DNA of 64,000 bases from Tropicimonas marinistellae (GCF_001509585.1 NZ_LNCI01000001.1:496001-560000); one strand, 5' to 3'. Positions 16,361-25,303 are shown, counted from the first letter of the stretch. Notes: a model not told the origin generated them from the sequence alone. A program made the numbers and translations.

Positions 16361-16396
16361 CCGGTCAGAGGTCACCGGGGCAGATGCCCCGCTCTG
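16361..16396 (+). promoter_or_regulatory. structured 5' leader of pflB with alternative pairings
   Basis: CGGGGC-AGAT-GCCCCG (16376-16391) forms a tight hairpin, extended by CAGAG (16366-16370) with CTCTG (16392-16396). A competing pairing is CCGGT (16361-16365) with ACCGG (16374-16378), whose second arm overlaps the first hairpin. The structure ends about 24 bases before the pflB start, so it could influence translation. I cannot assign it to a riboswitch class. Confidence 0.35.
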
Positions 16397-16420
16397 GTCA
16401 ATTGCATTCGGGACACGCAA

Positions 16421-18676
16421 ATGAACGTAATGGCCCCCGCAGAAATCCGCGATCCCTGGGACGGGTTCTCAGGTGACGAATGGCGCAATTCCGTCGATGT
16501 GCGTGGCTTCATTCAGGCTAACTACACGCCCTACGAGGGCGATGCCGCATTCCTGGCTGGTCCGACCACGCGCACCACAGGTTTGTGGGAAGATCTCGGC
16601 GTTTTGCTGAAACAGGAACGCGAGGTTGGCGTTCTGGATGTCTCCGCCGACACGCCCTCCACGATCACCGCACATGACGCGGGCTATATCGACAAGGACC
16701 GCGAGCTGATCGTCGGCCTTCAGACCGATGCGCCGCTCAAGCGAGCCATCATGCCCAACGGCGGTCTGCGTATGGTGGAGAACGGTTTGAAGGCCTTTGG
16801 GTTTGAGCCCGATGCCACGGTTCACGAGGTTTGGACGAAGTATCGCAAGAGTCACAACCAGGGCGTCTTTGACGTCTACAGCCCGGAAATCGTCGCTTGC
16901 CGGAAGTCCGGTGTCATCACCGGCCTGCCGGATGCCTACGGCCGCGGGCGGATCATTGGCGACTATCGGCGGGTGGCGCTCTACGGCATCGACTTCCTGC
17001 AGGCACAGAAGGCCGAGGAACGCAGCGAGTTGGACAACGCCGTCTTCGACGAGCACACGCTGCGCCTGCGCGAGGAACTGGCCGAGCAATATCGTGCCCT
17101 GGGCGAACTGCGCGAGATGGGTCTGAAGTACGGGGTGGATCTGTCCATGCCGGCGGCCACCGCGCGGGAGGCGATCCAGTTCACCTACCTGGCCTATCTC
17201 GCGGCGGTGAAGGAGCAGAACGGCGCGGCGATGTCGATCGGCCGGATCTCGACCTTCCTCGATGTCTACATCCAGCGCGATCTTGAGAACGGCTCGCTGA
17301 CGGAGGAAGAGGCGCAGGAGCTGATCGACGACATGGTGATCAAGCTCCGTATCGTGCGCTTCTTGCGCACCCCGGATTATGACGAGCTGTTCTCGGGCGA
17401 TCCAACCTGGGTCACCGAAAGCATCGGCGGCATGGGGCTCGACGGGCGCACGTTGGTCACGAAGACCTCCATGCGCGTCCTGCACACGCTCTACAACCTC
17501 GGACCGGCGCCAGAGCCGAACCTGACGGTGCTGTGGAGCGCGCAACTGCCGCGCGGCTTCAAGGATTTCTGTGCCAAGGTGTCGAAGGATACCTCCGCCA
17601 TCCAGTACGAGAACGACGACCTGATGCGGGCCAAGTGGGGCGACGACTACGGCATCGCCTGCTGCGTCTCGGCGATGGCGATCGGCAAGCAGATGCAGTT
17701 CTTCGGGGCCCGCGCCAACCTCGCAAAGGCGCTGCTCTATGCCATCAACGGCGGCGTGGATGAGAAGAGCGGCAAGGTCGTGGCTCCCGGCTTCGAGGCG
17801 ATCACCGCCGATGTTCTGGACTATGACGAGGTGCTGGCGCACTTCGACAAGACCATGGACTGGCTTGCCCAGACCTACGTCAAGGCGCTGAACTGCATCC
17901 ACTACATGCATGACAAATACGCCTACGAGCGGATCGAGATGGCGTTGCACGACCGGGACATCCTGCGGACCATGGCCTGCGGGATTGCGGGGCTCTCCAT
18001 CGCGGCAGATTCGCTCTCGGCGATCAAACACGCCAAGGTGGAAGTGATCCGCAACGACGCTGGCCTCGCGGTAGACTACAAGATCACCGGCAGTTACCCC
18101 GCTTTCGGCAACAACGACGACCGGGTAGATGACATCGCGGCCTGGCTGACGGAGACCTTCATGAAAAAGGTCAATGCGCAGCCCTTCTTCTACCGGGACT
18201 CGATGCCGACCCAGTCGATCCTGACGATCACCTCGAACGTGGTCTATGGCAAGAAGACCGGCTGCACGCCTTGTGGCCGTCGTGCCGGCGAACCCTTCGC
18301 TCCGGGTGCCAACCCGATGAACGGGCGTGACACCAAAGGCTTCGTGGCGGCGGGTGCTTCCGTCGCCAAGCTGCCGTATGAACACGCGCAAGACGGGATA
18401 TCGTGGACCGCTTCGGCAACGCCGGATTCCATGGGCCACACCGAGGCCGAGCAGGTGCGCAACCTCGCCAATTGCCTCGACGGCTTTACCCAGGCTGGCG
18501 GATTTCACGTCAACGTCAACATGCTGAGCCGGGAGACGCTTGAGGATGCGATGGAACATCCGGAGAAATACCCGCAGCTCACAGTTCGCGTTTCGGGCTA
18601 TGCTGTGAACTTCGTAAAACTCACTCGCGAGCAGCAGCTCGACGTGATCGGCCGGACCTTCCACGCCGGCATGTGA
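16421..18676 (+). CDS. pflB: formate C-acetyltransferase (pyruvate formate-lyase)
   Basis: Glycyl-radical enzyme, 751 residues from the ATG at 16421 (ATG at 16430 is an alternative). It splits pyruvate plus CoA into acetyl-CoA and formate under anoxia. The catalytic cysteine pair is in GIACCVSAM (C414, C415). The glycyl radical site is in RVSGYAV (G726), 25 residues from the C-terminus. Segments such as [11 protein letters not shown] and [13 protein letters not shown] are very close to E. coli PflB, which argues for true PFL rather than a choline or glycerol lyase. Its activase follows 22 bp downstream. PFL is uncommon in alphaproteobacteria, so acquisition by transfer is possible. Confidence 0.95.
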   Translation: MNVMAPAEIRDPWDGFSGDEWRNSVDVRGFIQANYTPYEGDAAFLAGPTTRTTGLWEDLGVLLKQEREVGVLDVSADTPSTITAHDAGYIDKDRELIVGLQTDAPLKRAIMPNGGLRMVENGLKAFGFEPDATVHEVWTKYRKSHNQGVFDVYSPEIVACRKSGVITGLPDAYGRGRIIGDYRRVALYGIDFLQAQKAEERSELDNAVFDEHTLRLREELAEQYRALGELREMGLKYGVDLSMPAATAREAIQFTYLAYLAAVKEQNGAAMSIGRISTFLDVYIQRDLENGSLTEEEAQELIDDMVIKLRIVRFLRTPDYDELFSGDPTWVTESIGGMGLDGRTLVTKTSMRVLHTLYNLGPAPEPNLTVLWSAQLPRGFKDFCAKVSKDTSAIQYENDDLMRAKWGDDYGIACCVSAMAIGKQMQFFGARANLAKALLYAINGGVDEKSGKVVAPGFEAITADVLDYDEVLAHFDKTMDWLAQTYVKALNCIHYMHDKYAYERIEMALHDRDILRTMACGIAGLSIAADSLSAIKHAKVEVIRNDAGLAVDYKITGSYPAFGNNDDRVDDIAAWLTETFMKKVNAQPFFYRDSMPTQSILTITSNVVYGKKTGCTPCGRRAGEPFAPGANPMNGRDTKGFVAAGASVAKLPYEHAQDGISWTASATPDSMGHTEAEQVRNLANCLDGFTQAGGFHVNVNMLSRETLEDAMEHPEKYPQLTVRVSGYAVNFVKLTREQQLDVIGRTFHAGM

Positions 18677-18698
18677 CCGCGCCGATAGGAGCACGCCC

Positions 18699-19478
18699 AT
18701 GACAATACCGGTCCCGCAGCAGACCTTCGAAAGCCCGCACGAGGCGGCATGTCATGGGTTTCTCCATTCGGTGGAATCCGGTGCGGCGGTGGACGGACCA
18801 GGAATGCGCTACGTCTTCTTCATGGCCGGCTGTATGTTCCGCTGTCTCTACTGCCACAACCCGGACACGTGGAAGCTGCACAACGGTCGCCGTGTGGAGG
18901 TGGAAGACCTGCTGGAGGAGGTGGACTCGCTTGCGAGCTTTCTGAAGTTCGCCGGGGGCGTGACCTTTTCAGGGGGCGAGCCGCTGATGCAGGCGGCCTT
19001 TGTCGGCGCAGCGGCACAGGCCATGAAGGACCGCTACGGGCTGCACATTGCGCTCGACACGCAAGGGTACCTTCACGGCACCGTAGAGGACGATTGGTTC
19101 GACCCGATCGACCTTGTGATGCTCGACATCAAGCACAGCGATCCGGAGAAGTACCGCGAGCTGACGGCCCAGCCGTTGCAGCCGACCCTCGACTTCGCAA
19201 AGCGTCTGGTACGGCTCGGAAAATCCATGCGCATCCGCTACGTACTGGTGCCCGGTTGGACGGATGCCTTGGAGGATGTGAAGAGGTTGGCGGACTTCGT
19301 CGCCGGCCTCGACCCGTGGGTGGAGATGGTCGAGGTTCTGCCATTCCACCAGATGGGCACATCGAAATGGGACAAGCTGGGACTGGACTACAAGCTACGC
19401 GACACGCGCACGCCCACGCGGGACGAGGCGGAAGCGGCTCGGGATGTGTTCCGGTCGCGGGGGCTCAAAACCTGCTAG
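18699..19478 (+). CDS. pflA: pyruvate formate-lyase activating enzyme
   Basis: Radical SAM enzyme, 259 residues, that installs the glycyl radical on PflB. The 4Fe-4S cluster motif is C-x3-C-x2-C (C45, C49, C52 in CMFRCLYC), and the SAM-binding GGE-type motif is VTFSGGEPLMQ. LPFHQMGTSKW is typical of the C-terminal part. The ATG follows AGGAGCACG, 22 bp after pflB. Only the minimal iron-sulfur cluster motif is present, as in E. coli PflA, without the extra ferredoxin-like insert found in other glycyl-radical activases. Confidence 0.94.
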   Translation: MTIPVPQQTFESPHEAACHGFLHSVESGAAVDGPGMRYVFFMAGCMFRCLYCHNPDTWKLHNGRRVEVEDLLEEVDSLASFLKFAGGVTFSGGEPLMQAAFVGAAAQAMKDRYGLHIALDTQGYLHGTVEDDWFDPIDLVMLDIKHSDPEKYRELTAQPLQPTLDFAKRLVRLGKSMRIRYVLVPGWTDALEDVKRLADFVAGLDPWVEMVEVLPFHQMGTSKWDKLGLDYKLRDTRTPTRDEAEAARDVFRSRGLKTC

Positions 19479-19588
19479 TGAAGAATGCAAGAAGCCGACT
19501 AAAATTATCAGTTTTATGATTGCGTCGGTTGGATGGTCCCCCTACGTTGCGCATGAGCAGTCGCTCAAGGTCTCGACGGAAGCCCAGA

Positions 19589-19981
19589 ATGTTCGATCAC
19601 TTGGGGATAATCGTCTCAGATGTCGAAAAGGCGCACGCATTCTATGTGAGTTGCACGGCGCCCCTTGGTATTCACGTCGCGGAGCGGCATCCGAACGGAG
19701 CCTTTGTGCTGGTACCCGCATCCGAGAAATCGCACGGGTTTCTCTACATCGGCCCGGATGCGCCAGCGTTCTGGAGCGAAGCGCACGCTCTGTCCTCTTC
19801 GCCGGTCCACATTTGCTTCACGGCGCCTAGCAAGTCAGCTGTTGACCGGTTTTTCGAGACCGCAGTTGCCGCCGGCGGCACGAGCAATGGGGTGCCCGGC
19901 GAACGACATCCAGGGTACTACGCAGCCTATGTCATCGATTCGGATGGGAACAACATCGAGGCCGCCTTTCGCGAACGCTGA
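19589..19981 (+). CDS. VOC superfamily (glyoxalase-like) protein
   Basis: Vicinal-oxygen-chelate fold protein, 130 residues. The ATG at 19589 starts MFDHLGIIVSDVEKAHAFY, a classic first module. The C-terminal module ends GYYAAYVIDSDGNNIEAAF, with the usual metal-binding glutamate in NNIEA. Such proteins include glyoxalases and fosfomycin-resistance-like enzymes. The substrate cannot be assigned. It lies 110 bp after pflA and ends convergently with focA. Confidence 0.8.
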   Translation: MFDHLGIIVSDVEKAHAFYVSCTAPLGIHVAERHPNGAFVLVPASEKSHGFLYIGPDAPAFWSEAHALSSSPVHICFTAPSKSAVDRFFETAVAAGGTSNGVPGERHPGYYAAYVIDSDGNNIEAAFRER

Positions 19982-20017
19982 GCGCCACCGCACGAAGGCG
20001 TATCGGGCGAAGCTAGA

Positions 20018-20911
20018 CTAGACCTCCTGACCAGTGCAGTCGGTCGTTGCCTCGTCGTGTGGCGTATTCAGCGGCCGCAAGTAGATGAACCAGTAGAGCA
20101 GCCCCACGAGAAGCCCGCCGCCGATGATATTGCCGATCGTGACGGGCAGGAGGTTGTGCATCAGGAAGTTGCTCCACGTGAGATCGATGAATTCGGCCGG
20201 TGTCCTGCCCGTTTCCGCCCAGAATGCGGCATCTGCCGCGTTTGCGGTGAGGATTGCCATGGGGATCTGGAACATGTTCGCAACGCAGTGCTCGAAGCCC
20301 GCGGCCACGAACATCGCCACCGGCAAAACCACCGCAAGCAGTTTATCGGTGACGGTGCGAGCGGAGAATGTCATCCAGACACCGAGGCAGACCATCACGT
20401 TGCACATCACGCCCAGCGCGACTGCTTGGGCGAAACCGTGATGCAGCTTGTGTTGGGCGATGGTCATGTAGCTCAGCCCCACTTGCCCGTGTCCGAGGGT
20501 GTAGTGCTTGGCCGTCTGCATGATCAGCACAAGGCCGAGTGCTCCCACGAAGTTGCCCACGTAGACCAGCGCCCAATTGCGGCCAAGCTGCGCCCAGGAG
20601 ATCTTTCGGCTGGCTTTTGCCACCACCGTCAGCACCGTGCTGGTGAACAACTCGCCGCCGTTCACCACCACCAGCATCAATCCGAGACTGAAGGCGATGC
20701 CGCCGATTAGCCGGTTCAATCCCCAGCCAATACTCTCGTTTCCGGTCGTCACGACCGTGTAGAAGACAAAGGCGATACCGATGAATGCCCCGGCCGAGAT
20801 GGCCAGGATGAAGGCCGAAAGCGGTGCCTTCGTTGCCTTGGCTACGCCGAGGTTTTCGGCCTTGCGAGCCATCTCCGCCGGTAGCAGGGCGTCGAAACTG
20901 TCGTGTTGCAT
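20018..20911 (-). CDS. focA: formate/nitrite transporter, probable formate channel
   Basis: FNT-family pentameric channel, 297 residues with six hydrophobic segments. The pore residues known from E. coli FocA are visible: GGELFTST with T90 and GFEHCVANMF with H208. In PFL organisms FocA exports formate and can re-import it at low pH. It faces the pfl genes convergently and so has its own promoter to its right (20912-21071), where I find no FNR box. Nitrite transport by a NirC-type member is the alternative. The pfl context favours formate. Confidence 0.9.
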   Translation of the reverse strand: MQHDSFDALLPAEMARKAENLGVAKATKAPLSAFILAISAGAFIGIAFVFYTVVTTGNESIGWGLNRLIGGIAFSLGLMLVVVNGGELFTSTVLTVVAKASRKISWAQLGRNWALVYVGNFVGALGLVLIMQTAKHYTLGHGQVGLSYMTIAQHKLHHGFAQAVALGVMCNVMVCLGVWMTFSARTVTDKLLAVVLPVAMFVAAGFEHCVANMFQIPMAILTANAADAAFWAETGRTPAEFIDLTWSNFLMHNLLPVTIGNIIGGGLLVGLLYWFIYLRPLNTPHDEATTDCTGQEV

Positions 20912-21071
20912 GACTCACCTCTGGCAGGACGTACGTATCCACCGCAATCGGGATGGCGGCTTGGGTGTCAGCCTGTGGATCGTCCATGCAGAGCGGCAAG
21001 TCGAGCCACAATCAGGGAAACCCGCCTCCCGCAGAGCGAATGGCGCTGCTGGTCCCGGCCATAGCCGGCTG

Positions 21072-22103
21072 TCAGATCGTCTGGGTCACTTTCTGGAGGT
21101 GCCGGGGCGTGTCGGGGTCGATCCCGCGTTCCACCGCGAAGCGCTCCACCATGGAATAGAACGACACGATCAGGCTGATCGGGTCCGTCAGCGGATGACC
21201 CGTGCGGACATGGTCGATCGGCGTGGCGGCGGACACCTTCGGTGAGGTGACGAAAACCCTCGCACCCTTGTTAGAAATCTGGTCGGCGATCTCGTTCACG
21301 GCTTTTTCGGCGGCGTCCTCGGCGGCGAAACAGATCACGGGGAATCCTTCGCCGACAATGGACACCGGCCCGTGCAACACTTCGGCAGAGGAATAGCTCT
21401 CGGCATGGAGCTGACACGTTTCTTTGAACTTCAGCGCAGCCTCGTTGGAAACCGCCCACGCCGGGCCGCGCCCGAGCGTAAAGAGGGAGTGGCGGCCGTC
21501 GAGGGTGGCACGCACCTCGGGCCAGTCCACTGCCGTTGCTCCGTGGAGGAGGTCAGGAAGATGCATCAGCGCGGTGACAAGCGCCTCGTCCTGTTTCCAT
21601 TCGGCCAACAGGAGTAACCCGGCGACGATCGAGGTGACGAAGGTTTTGGTTGCCGCGACAGAGCGCTCCGGACCCGCGCATATGTCCAATGTATGCGAGC
21701 AGCTTTCGGCCAGCGGAGAGTGCCGGTTGTTGGTGATCGCCATGGATATGGCGCCGTCGAAACGCGCCATGCGCGCCAACTCCACGATATCGGGGCTCTT
21801 GCCCGATTGCGAGACGGCGATGCACAGGCTTTGCTGGAGCCGCAAGTGCGCATCGTAGATTGACGCGATGGAGGGTCCGACCGACGCCACCGGCAGCCCG
21901 AGCAACAGTTCACTGGCGTATTTCAGGTATGTGCAGGCATGGTCCGAAGAGCCGCGTGCGATGGTTATCGCGAAGGCCGGGTTGCGTGCTGCGGCCGCGC
22001 GGGCTGCGTCCTCGATCGCCGGCCGGCCCTTGGACATCAGTCTCTCTACCGCCGCGGGGATTTCACGGATTTCGCGCCGCATCTGTGTTTCTGGAATTTC
22101 CAT
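21072..22103 (-). CDS. SIS-domain sugar-phosphate deaminase/isomerase (NagB-II/AgaS-like)
   Basis: Two tandem sugar isomerase domains, 343 residues, resembling the isomerase half of GlmS without its glutaminase half. Motifs are ARGSSDHACTYL near residue 50, SQSGKSPDIVE near 100 and FKETCQLHAESYSSAEVLHG near 225. Relatives include NagB-II glucosamine-6-phosphate deaminase and AgaS. The ATG at 22103 is chosen over a GTG at 22109 because the AGGAG site overlaps the GTG. It starts 2 bp after the GntR stop, so the two are co-transcribed. No nagA or amino-sugar kinase or transporter is adjacent. Confidence 0.85.
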   Translation of the reverse strand: MEIPETQMRREIREIPAAVERLMSKGRPAIEDAARAAAARNPAFAITIARGSSDHACTYLKYASELLLGLPVASVGPSIASIYDAHLRLQQSLCIAVSQSGKSPDIVELARMARFDGAISMAITNNRHSPLAESCSHTLDICAGPERSVAATKTFVTSIVAGLLLLAEWKQDEALVTALMHLPDLLHGATAVDWPEVRATLDGRHSLFTLGRGPAWAVSNEAALKFKETCQLHAESYSSAEVLHGPVSIVGEGFPVICFAAEDAAEKAVNEIADQISNKGARVFVTSPKVSAATPIDHVRTGHPLTDPISLIVSFYSMVERFAVERGIDPDTPRHLQKVTQTI

Positions 22104-22105
22104 GG

Positions 22106-22870
22106 TCACTCCTGCCTGCTTGCCAATCTCAACTCGACCACCAGTTCGTAGGCGTCGCCGCGGTACGTTGACCGGGTGAATTCCGCCACACGGCCGCTTT
22201 CGAGGAAACTGCGCCGTTCGGTTGTCAGCGCCGCAACATTCGGTGTCAGTTCCAGCAATGCTGCCGCTTCCGCATCGAGATTCACGGCCGATATCTTTTG
22301 CAATGCCCGCACCGGGCGCTGACCGCGACGCTCCAGAAGGTCGTAGAGGGAATGCGCGACGGATTCGGGGTCGGGCAGAATATCGACCGGTAGCGCGGCT
22401 CGTTCGATCGCCATTGGACGGCCGCCGGCAAGCCGCAGGCGACTGAGCCGCGCGACGTTGTCGCTTGGCGCAAGTGCCAGTGCCACGACCTCCTCCGGCG
22501 ACGGCACGAATATCCCCTGCTCGAGCCAGGTCGTCTGGGTCTCCAGCCCGCGTCGGGTCATCTCGTCGGTAAACGACGTAAGTCGGGCCAGCGTTTCATC
22601 GGACCGACTGTGCGCGTCGGTTACGAACGATCCTGAACCTTGTCGCTGTATGACCACCCCTTTTTCCGTCAGCAGGCGAATGGCCTTGCGAACCGTGACG
22701 CGCGACAAGCCGGTCAGGTTGGCGATTTCCCGTTCCGGAGGTAGCGGAGCGTCAGGCGGGAAGATCCCGAGGTCGATCCCTTCCTCTATTCGACGGCGCA
22801 AGCACACGTAGCGCGGTCCATCCGCCGCGTTCATCCAGCCCTTCGGTGACAGGAAATCCGCTACCGGCAT
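22106..22870 (-). CDS. GntR-family regulator, HutC/UTRA subfamily
   Basis: Transcriptional regulator of 254 residues. The N-terminal winged helix-turn-helix is around residues 25-90 (PPEREIANLTGLSRVTVRKA). The C-terminal UTRA ligand-binding domain ends in a segment around ESGRVAEFTRSTYRGDAYEL. Members of this subfamily often sense phosphorylated amino sugars (NagR, DasR). Coupling to the SIS-domain gene fits an amino-sugar-phosphate effector. The start at 22870 has only a weak ribosome-binding site. An ATG at 22834 with AAGGG upstream is possible. Confidence 0.88.
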   Translation of the reverse strand: MPVADFLSPKGWMNAADGPRYVCLRRRIEEGIDLGIFPPDAPLPPEREIANLTGLSRVTVRKAIRLLTEKGVVIQRQGSGSFVTDAHSRSDETLARLTSFTDEMTRRGLETQTTWLEQGIFVPSPEEVVALALAPSDNVARLSRLRLAGGRPMAIERAALPVDILPDPESVAHSLYDLLERRGQRPVRALQKISAVNLDAEAAALLELTPNVAALTTERRSFLESGRVAEFTRSTYRGDAYELVVELRLASRQE

Positions 22871-22952
22871 GATGCCGGCTCATCCAGGTGCCATCCGGTC
22901 GACCCTTTGGCGGTCGCCTCTCCGGATGCAGATGAAATACTCAACGCCAAAA

Positions 22953-22972
22953 CCATACCTAATGAATACCAA
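22953..22972. promoter_or_regulatory. candidate GntR operator (direct repeat)
   Basis: On the minus strand the sequence TTGGTATTCATTAGGTATGG carries two GGTAT units 11 bp apart, about 80 bp upstream of the GntR gene. One helical turn between units suggests protein binding. The match to any published operator is untested. Confidence 0.25.
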
Positions 22973-23031
22973 TTCGTCGCGGGTCGTGATGATTCTTCTC
23001 AAGTAATCGCACACAATCCCAGATTCCCAAG

Positions 23032-23064
23032 AAAAATGTGGATACTGTCAACCTGTGATCCACA
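23032..23064 (-). terminator. rho-independent terminator after nnrU
   Basis: Read on the minus strand, TGTGGAT (23064-23058) pairs with ATCCACA (23043-23037) around a 14-base loop that can add a GT/AC pair past a bulge. A run of five Ts follows (23036-23032). It lies 50 bp past the nnrU stop and would separate nnrU from the GntR operon. Confidence 0.55.
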
Positions 23065-23113
23065 AAATAGGTATTTCAAAGGTACTATGTTTGGTGGGGT
23101 CGTCGTGAACCGC

Positions 23114-23779
23114 TCAAAATGCCGGTTGTACGCCGATCACCGCGCCATGCCCTACCAGTAGAACGGCAAACGCGGTCGCTCCGGCAAGCAGGCGCAGTAT
23201 GCCGCTCCGCGTAACCGTCACGCGGCGCGGCAGACGGCACAACTCACTCCACCGCTTCGTCCCGAGTTCACGCTTTTTTCGGCGGTCTATGAGCCGCATT
23301 CCAAGGAGTGAAAAGCCGGCGAAGATTCCGAACAGGATGACGTGGGCCAATGTGCCATTCGGCAATAGATGGCTGGCCGACCAGAGAAACAGTGCCAGCA
23401 GGAGCGGATGGCGGTGCCAACCGACTATTCCGGGCCTGTAGGGATCGAACGCTTCGTTGCGTGCGCCTCCAAACGAGAGCGGATTGGGGCGCGCAATGGC
23501 GAGGGATGCAATGCCGCAGGCAACGGCCACGGCGGCGAAGGTCACGTAGTCCTGCCACAGGGCGCGGTCCCACAAGAGGACGTCGGGCGCGCGGTTTGCC
23601 GCGACGATCAGAAATGCAAGTGCTGCAAGTGACAACAGCGAGTAGGCCAGCGTGAACCCCGCCGGTCCCAGTACGGCGACGAGTCGGGCCTTGTTTTTAG
23701 GGCGTACGGGAAGCGAGTGCGTCAGAAGGAAAACCGCGAAAGCACTCGCAAAACTCACCCAGCCCAGAAGGTCCTGCAT
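23114..23779 (-). CDS. NnrU family membrane protein
   Basis: Integral membrane protein of 221 residues with six or so hydrophobic segments. It carries the NnrU signature regions VFLLTHSLPVR, the RPNPLSFG segment and RPGIVGWHRHPLLLALFLWS. In Rhodobacter, NnrU is linked to nitric-oxide and nitrite respiration. The wider family includes carotenoid isomerase relatives that bind haem. No denitrification gene is adjacent here, so a respiratory role is not shown. A hairpin terminator follows it. Confidence 0.82.
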   Translation of the reverse strand: MQDLLGWVSFASAFAVFLLTHSLPVRPKNKARLVAVLGPAGFTLAYSLLSLAALAFLIVAANRAPDVLLWDRALWQDYVTFAAVAVACGIASLAIARPNPLSFGGARNEAFDPYRPGIVGWHRHPLLLALFLWSASHLLPNGTLAHVILFGIFAGFSLLGMRLIDRRKKRELGTKRWSELCRLPRRVTVTRSGILRLLAGATAFAVLLVGHGAVIGVQPAF

Positions 23780-24021
23780 CGTGTTGCCACCGTTCCTGTC
23801 ACTCGTGCCAGTGCAAACGGCACGCTCTTCGCGTATGGGGCAATCGCAGAAGTGGCGTCACCGCAAGCGTGTCTTGCGCCATCATCGCCCCCAAGTCGGA
23901 CCGTGCCGCCGGAAATCGCGCACTGAAGTTATTGACCTTCGCAACACCGACGGACTTCGGTTCAGATCGGCACAGCACCACGCTCAAAGCGCTTGTTGAC
24001 GCCGTTTTTCGATTTACCGCC

Positions 24022-24585
24022 TCACTCTCCATCGAGCAGAGGATCAATCCGCTTTGCGCGGAACTTCCGCCAACGCGACCAGATTGCCAGCCAGATGCAG
24101 CCCAGCACCACCAGGATCGAGATGGAGATCCACGGGATGACCCTGGTGTCCGGACCGTCGACGAGTTTCACGCTGATCGCATTGGGGTAGATCGAGAGGT
24201 ACTGCATACGCCAGCCATACTTCTTCACGGCCACCCACCGCGGCGCGTCTTCGGAGGATTGCAAGTCCGTCGCATGGGCCTGCAGATTGGATGTGTTGAA
24301 CTTGAAGTAGGGTGGCCATCCCCACCCGGTATCTTCGTTTCGATAAATGATCGGGTTGCCGTTCGGTCGGAACGCCTGGATGAAGAACACGTCACGACCG
24401 GTAACCTCGGTCGATTCTCCGGTGTTGGAATTCGCCCAGAAGATCGAATTATCGCCGAAATCCACGCGCTTCTCGTAGGTATCGGTGATCCGGACCACAT
24501 CGTTGCGCGGCAAGGTATAATGCAGGAAAGTGCCGATCATTGCGATGAGCAGGAGCCAGATGGTCCATTTGATATAGTACCACAT
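24022..24585 (-). CDS. DUF1523 family membrane protein
   Basis: Protein of 187 residues with one hydrophobic helix at each end (about residues 8-23 and 150-168) and a soluble central domain. The central part contains VRITDTYEKRVDFGD and GWGWPPYFKFNTSNLQ. It matches the DUF1523 family common in Rhodobacterales, which has no known function. The two-anchor layout implies a periplasmic loop. It lies 10 bp downstream of a small membrane-protein gene and probably shares its transcript. Confidence 0.78.
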   Translation of the reverse strand: MWYYIKWTIWLLLIAMIGTFLHYTLPRNDVVRITDTYEKRVDFGDNSIFWANSNTGESTEVTGRDVFFIQAFRPNGNPIIYRNEDTGWGWPPYFKFNTSNLQAHATDLQSSEDAPRWVAVKKYGWRMQYLSIYPNAISVKLVDGPDTRVIPWISISILVVLGCIWLAIWSRWRKFRAKRIDPLLDGE

Positions 24586-24595
24586 TGGGCGAACC

Positions 24596-24862
24596 TCAGT
24601 TGTAATTCGTGAAATAGATGATGGTGCCGATTAGCAGGATCGGCACGACATAGACGCCGAGAATGAGCTTGCGGCGCAGCGATTGATCGTAGTCCTCCAA
24701 CCCGTCTCGGACAAAGGCCTCGCGGTCGCCCGATTGGCCCTCTTCGTCCCATTCCGCTTCCAGCTTGTCGCGCCGAACCGCGCGCGAATAGAGCGAAAGC
24801 GAGACGTATACAATCGTCAGAACCACGAAGAGGATCAGCACAAGCCGCGCCAACGCGAACAT
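24596..24862 (-). CDS. small membrane protein linked to the DUF1523 gene
   Basis: An 88-residue protein with a hydrophobic helix at each end (about 3-25 and 66-86) and an acidic/basic loop (RRDKLEAEWDEEGQSGDREA). The ATG follows GGAGG at an ideal distance. It precedes the DUF1523 gene by 10 bp on the same strand, and the pairing suggests a two-component membrane assembly. I recognise no family with a known function. Confidence 0.7.
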   Translation of the reverse strand: MFALARLVLILFVVLTIVYVSLSLYSRAVRRDKLEAEWDEEGQSGDREAFVRDGLEDYDQSLRRKLILGVYVVPILLIGTIIYFTNYN

Positions 24863-24961
24863 TCAAACCTCCGTCCTTTCAGCGGGCAGAACTCCGGTTA
24901 TCGTCTTGATACTCTGCTTCTTCGCCGCGTGCGACAGGCATTTGGGTACCTCTGCGTCACG

Positions 24962-25189
24962 TCAATTGTTTCGCGCTGCGCAAGTGTACGATGTGTGCCG
25001 CAGACGGACGAGCATGCCTCGGATCAGGACGATCAGCCCAATCGCGAGGCACCACCCGAGAATCACGTCGAACGCGGCGAGCGCGGCGCGAAAGGCAGCC
25101 GCATCGCCGCTCGGATCGTGTGAGGCGAGCCAGCGAAGGCCGAAACCGCCAGCCATAAGACCGGTCAATGTTCTCTGTTTCCACGTCAT
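24962..25189 (-). CDS. possible small membrane protein, 75 residues
   Basis: Open frame with one strong hydrophobic helix (about residues 40-61, DVILGWCLAIGLIVLIRGML). The ATG at 25189 follows GAGGG. The C-terminal tail is cysteine-containing and unremarkable. It sits in a 441-bp gap that otherwise shows nothing. It may be a real gene upstream of the DUF1523 pair, but homology is unknown to me. Confidence 0.42.
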   Translation of the reverse strand: MTWKQRTLTGLMAGGFGLRWLASHDPSGDAAAFRAALAAFDVILGWCLAIGLIVLIRGMLVRLRHTSYTCAARNN

Positions 25190-25303
25190 AGTGCCCTCGC
25201 GCCCCGCGCCGGCCGACGATAGCGCTGCTCGCGGAGCCGGTCACCCGGAATTGCGGGGTCACGCGCCATTGTTCCCACCGTCGACCGGGGCTAGCTTCGC
25301 GCC

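Larger units (their letters stand above)
15975..16420 (+). other. 446-bp intergenic region upstream of pflB
   Basis: No convincing gene is present. The left half is AT-richer than its surroundings and carries an imperfect inverted repeat (16198-16227) enclosing an FNR-like site. The right half, close to pflB, is GC-rich and has alternative hairpins (16361-16396). It most likely holds the pfl promoter and a structured 5' leader. Confidence 0.7.

Noticed and set aside
16305-16420. ZTP (pfl-motif) riboswitch upstream of pflB
   Set aside because: The class was first found near pfl genes, so I looked for it. The conserved core CCGCCTGGGC and the UGACUGG segment are not visible. Only generic hairpins remain.
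16421-18676. Choline or other glycyl-radical lyase instead of PFL
   Set aside because: The adjacent catalytic cysteines (CC) and motif pattern match pyruvate formate-lyase. Other glycyl-radical lyases have a single Cys followed by a different loop, and their activases carry extra ferredoxin domains absent here.
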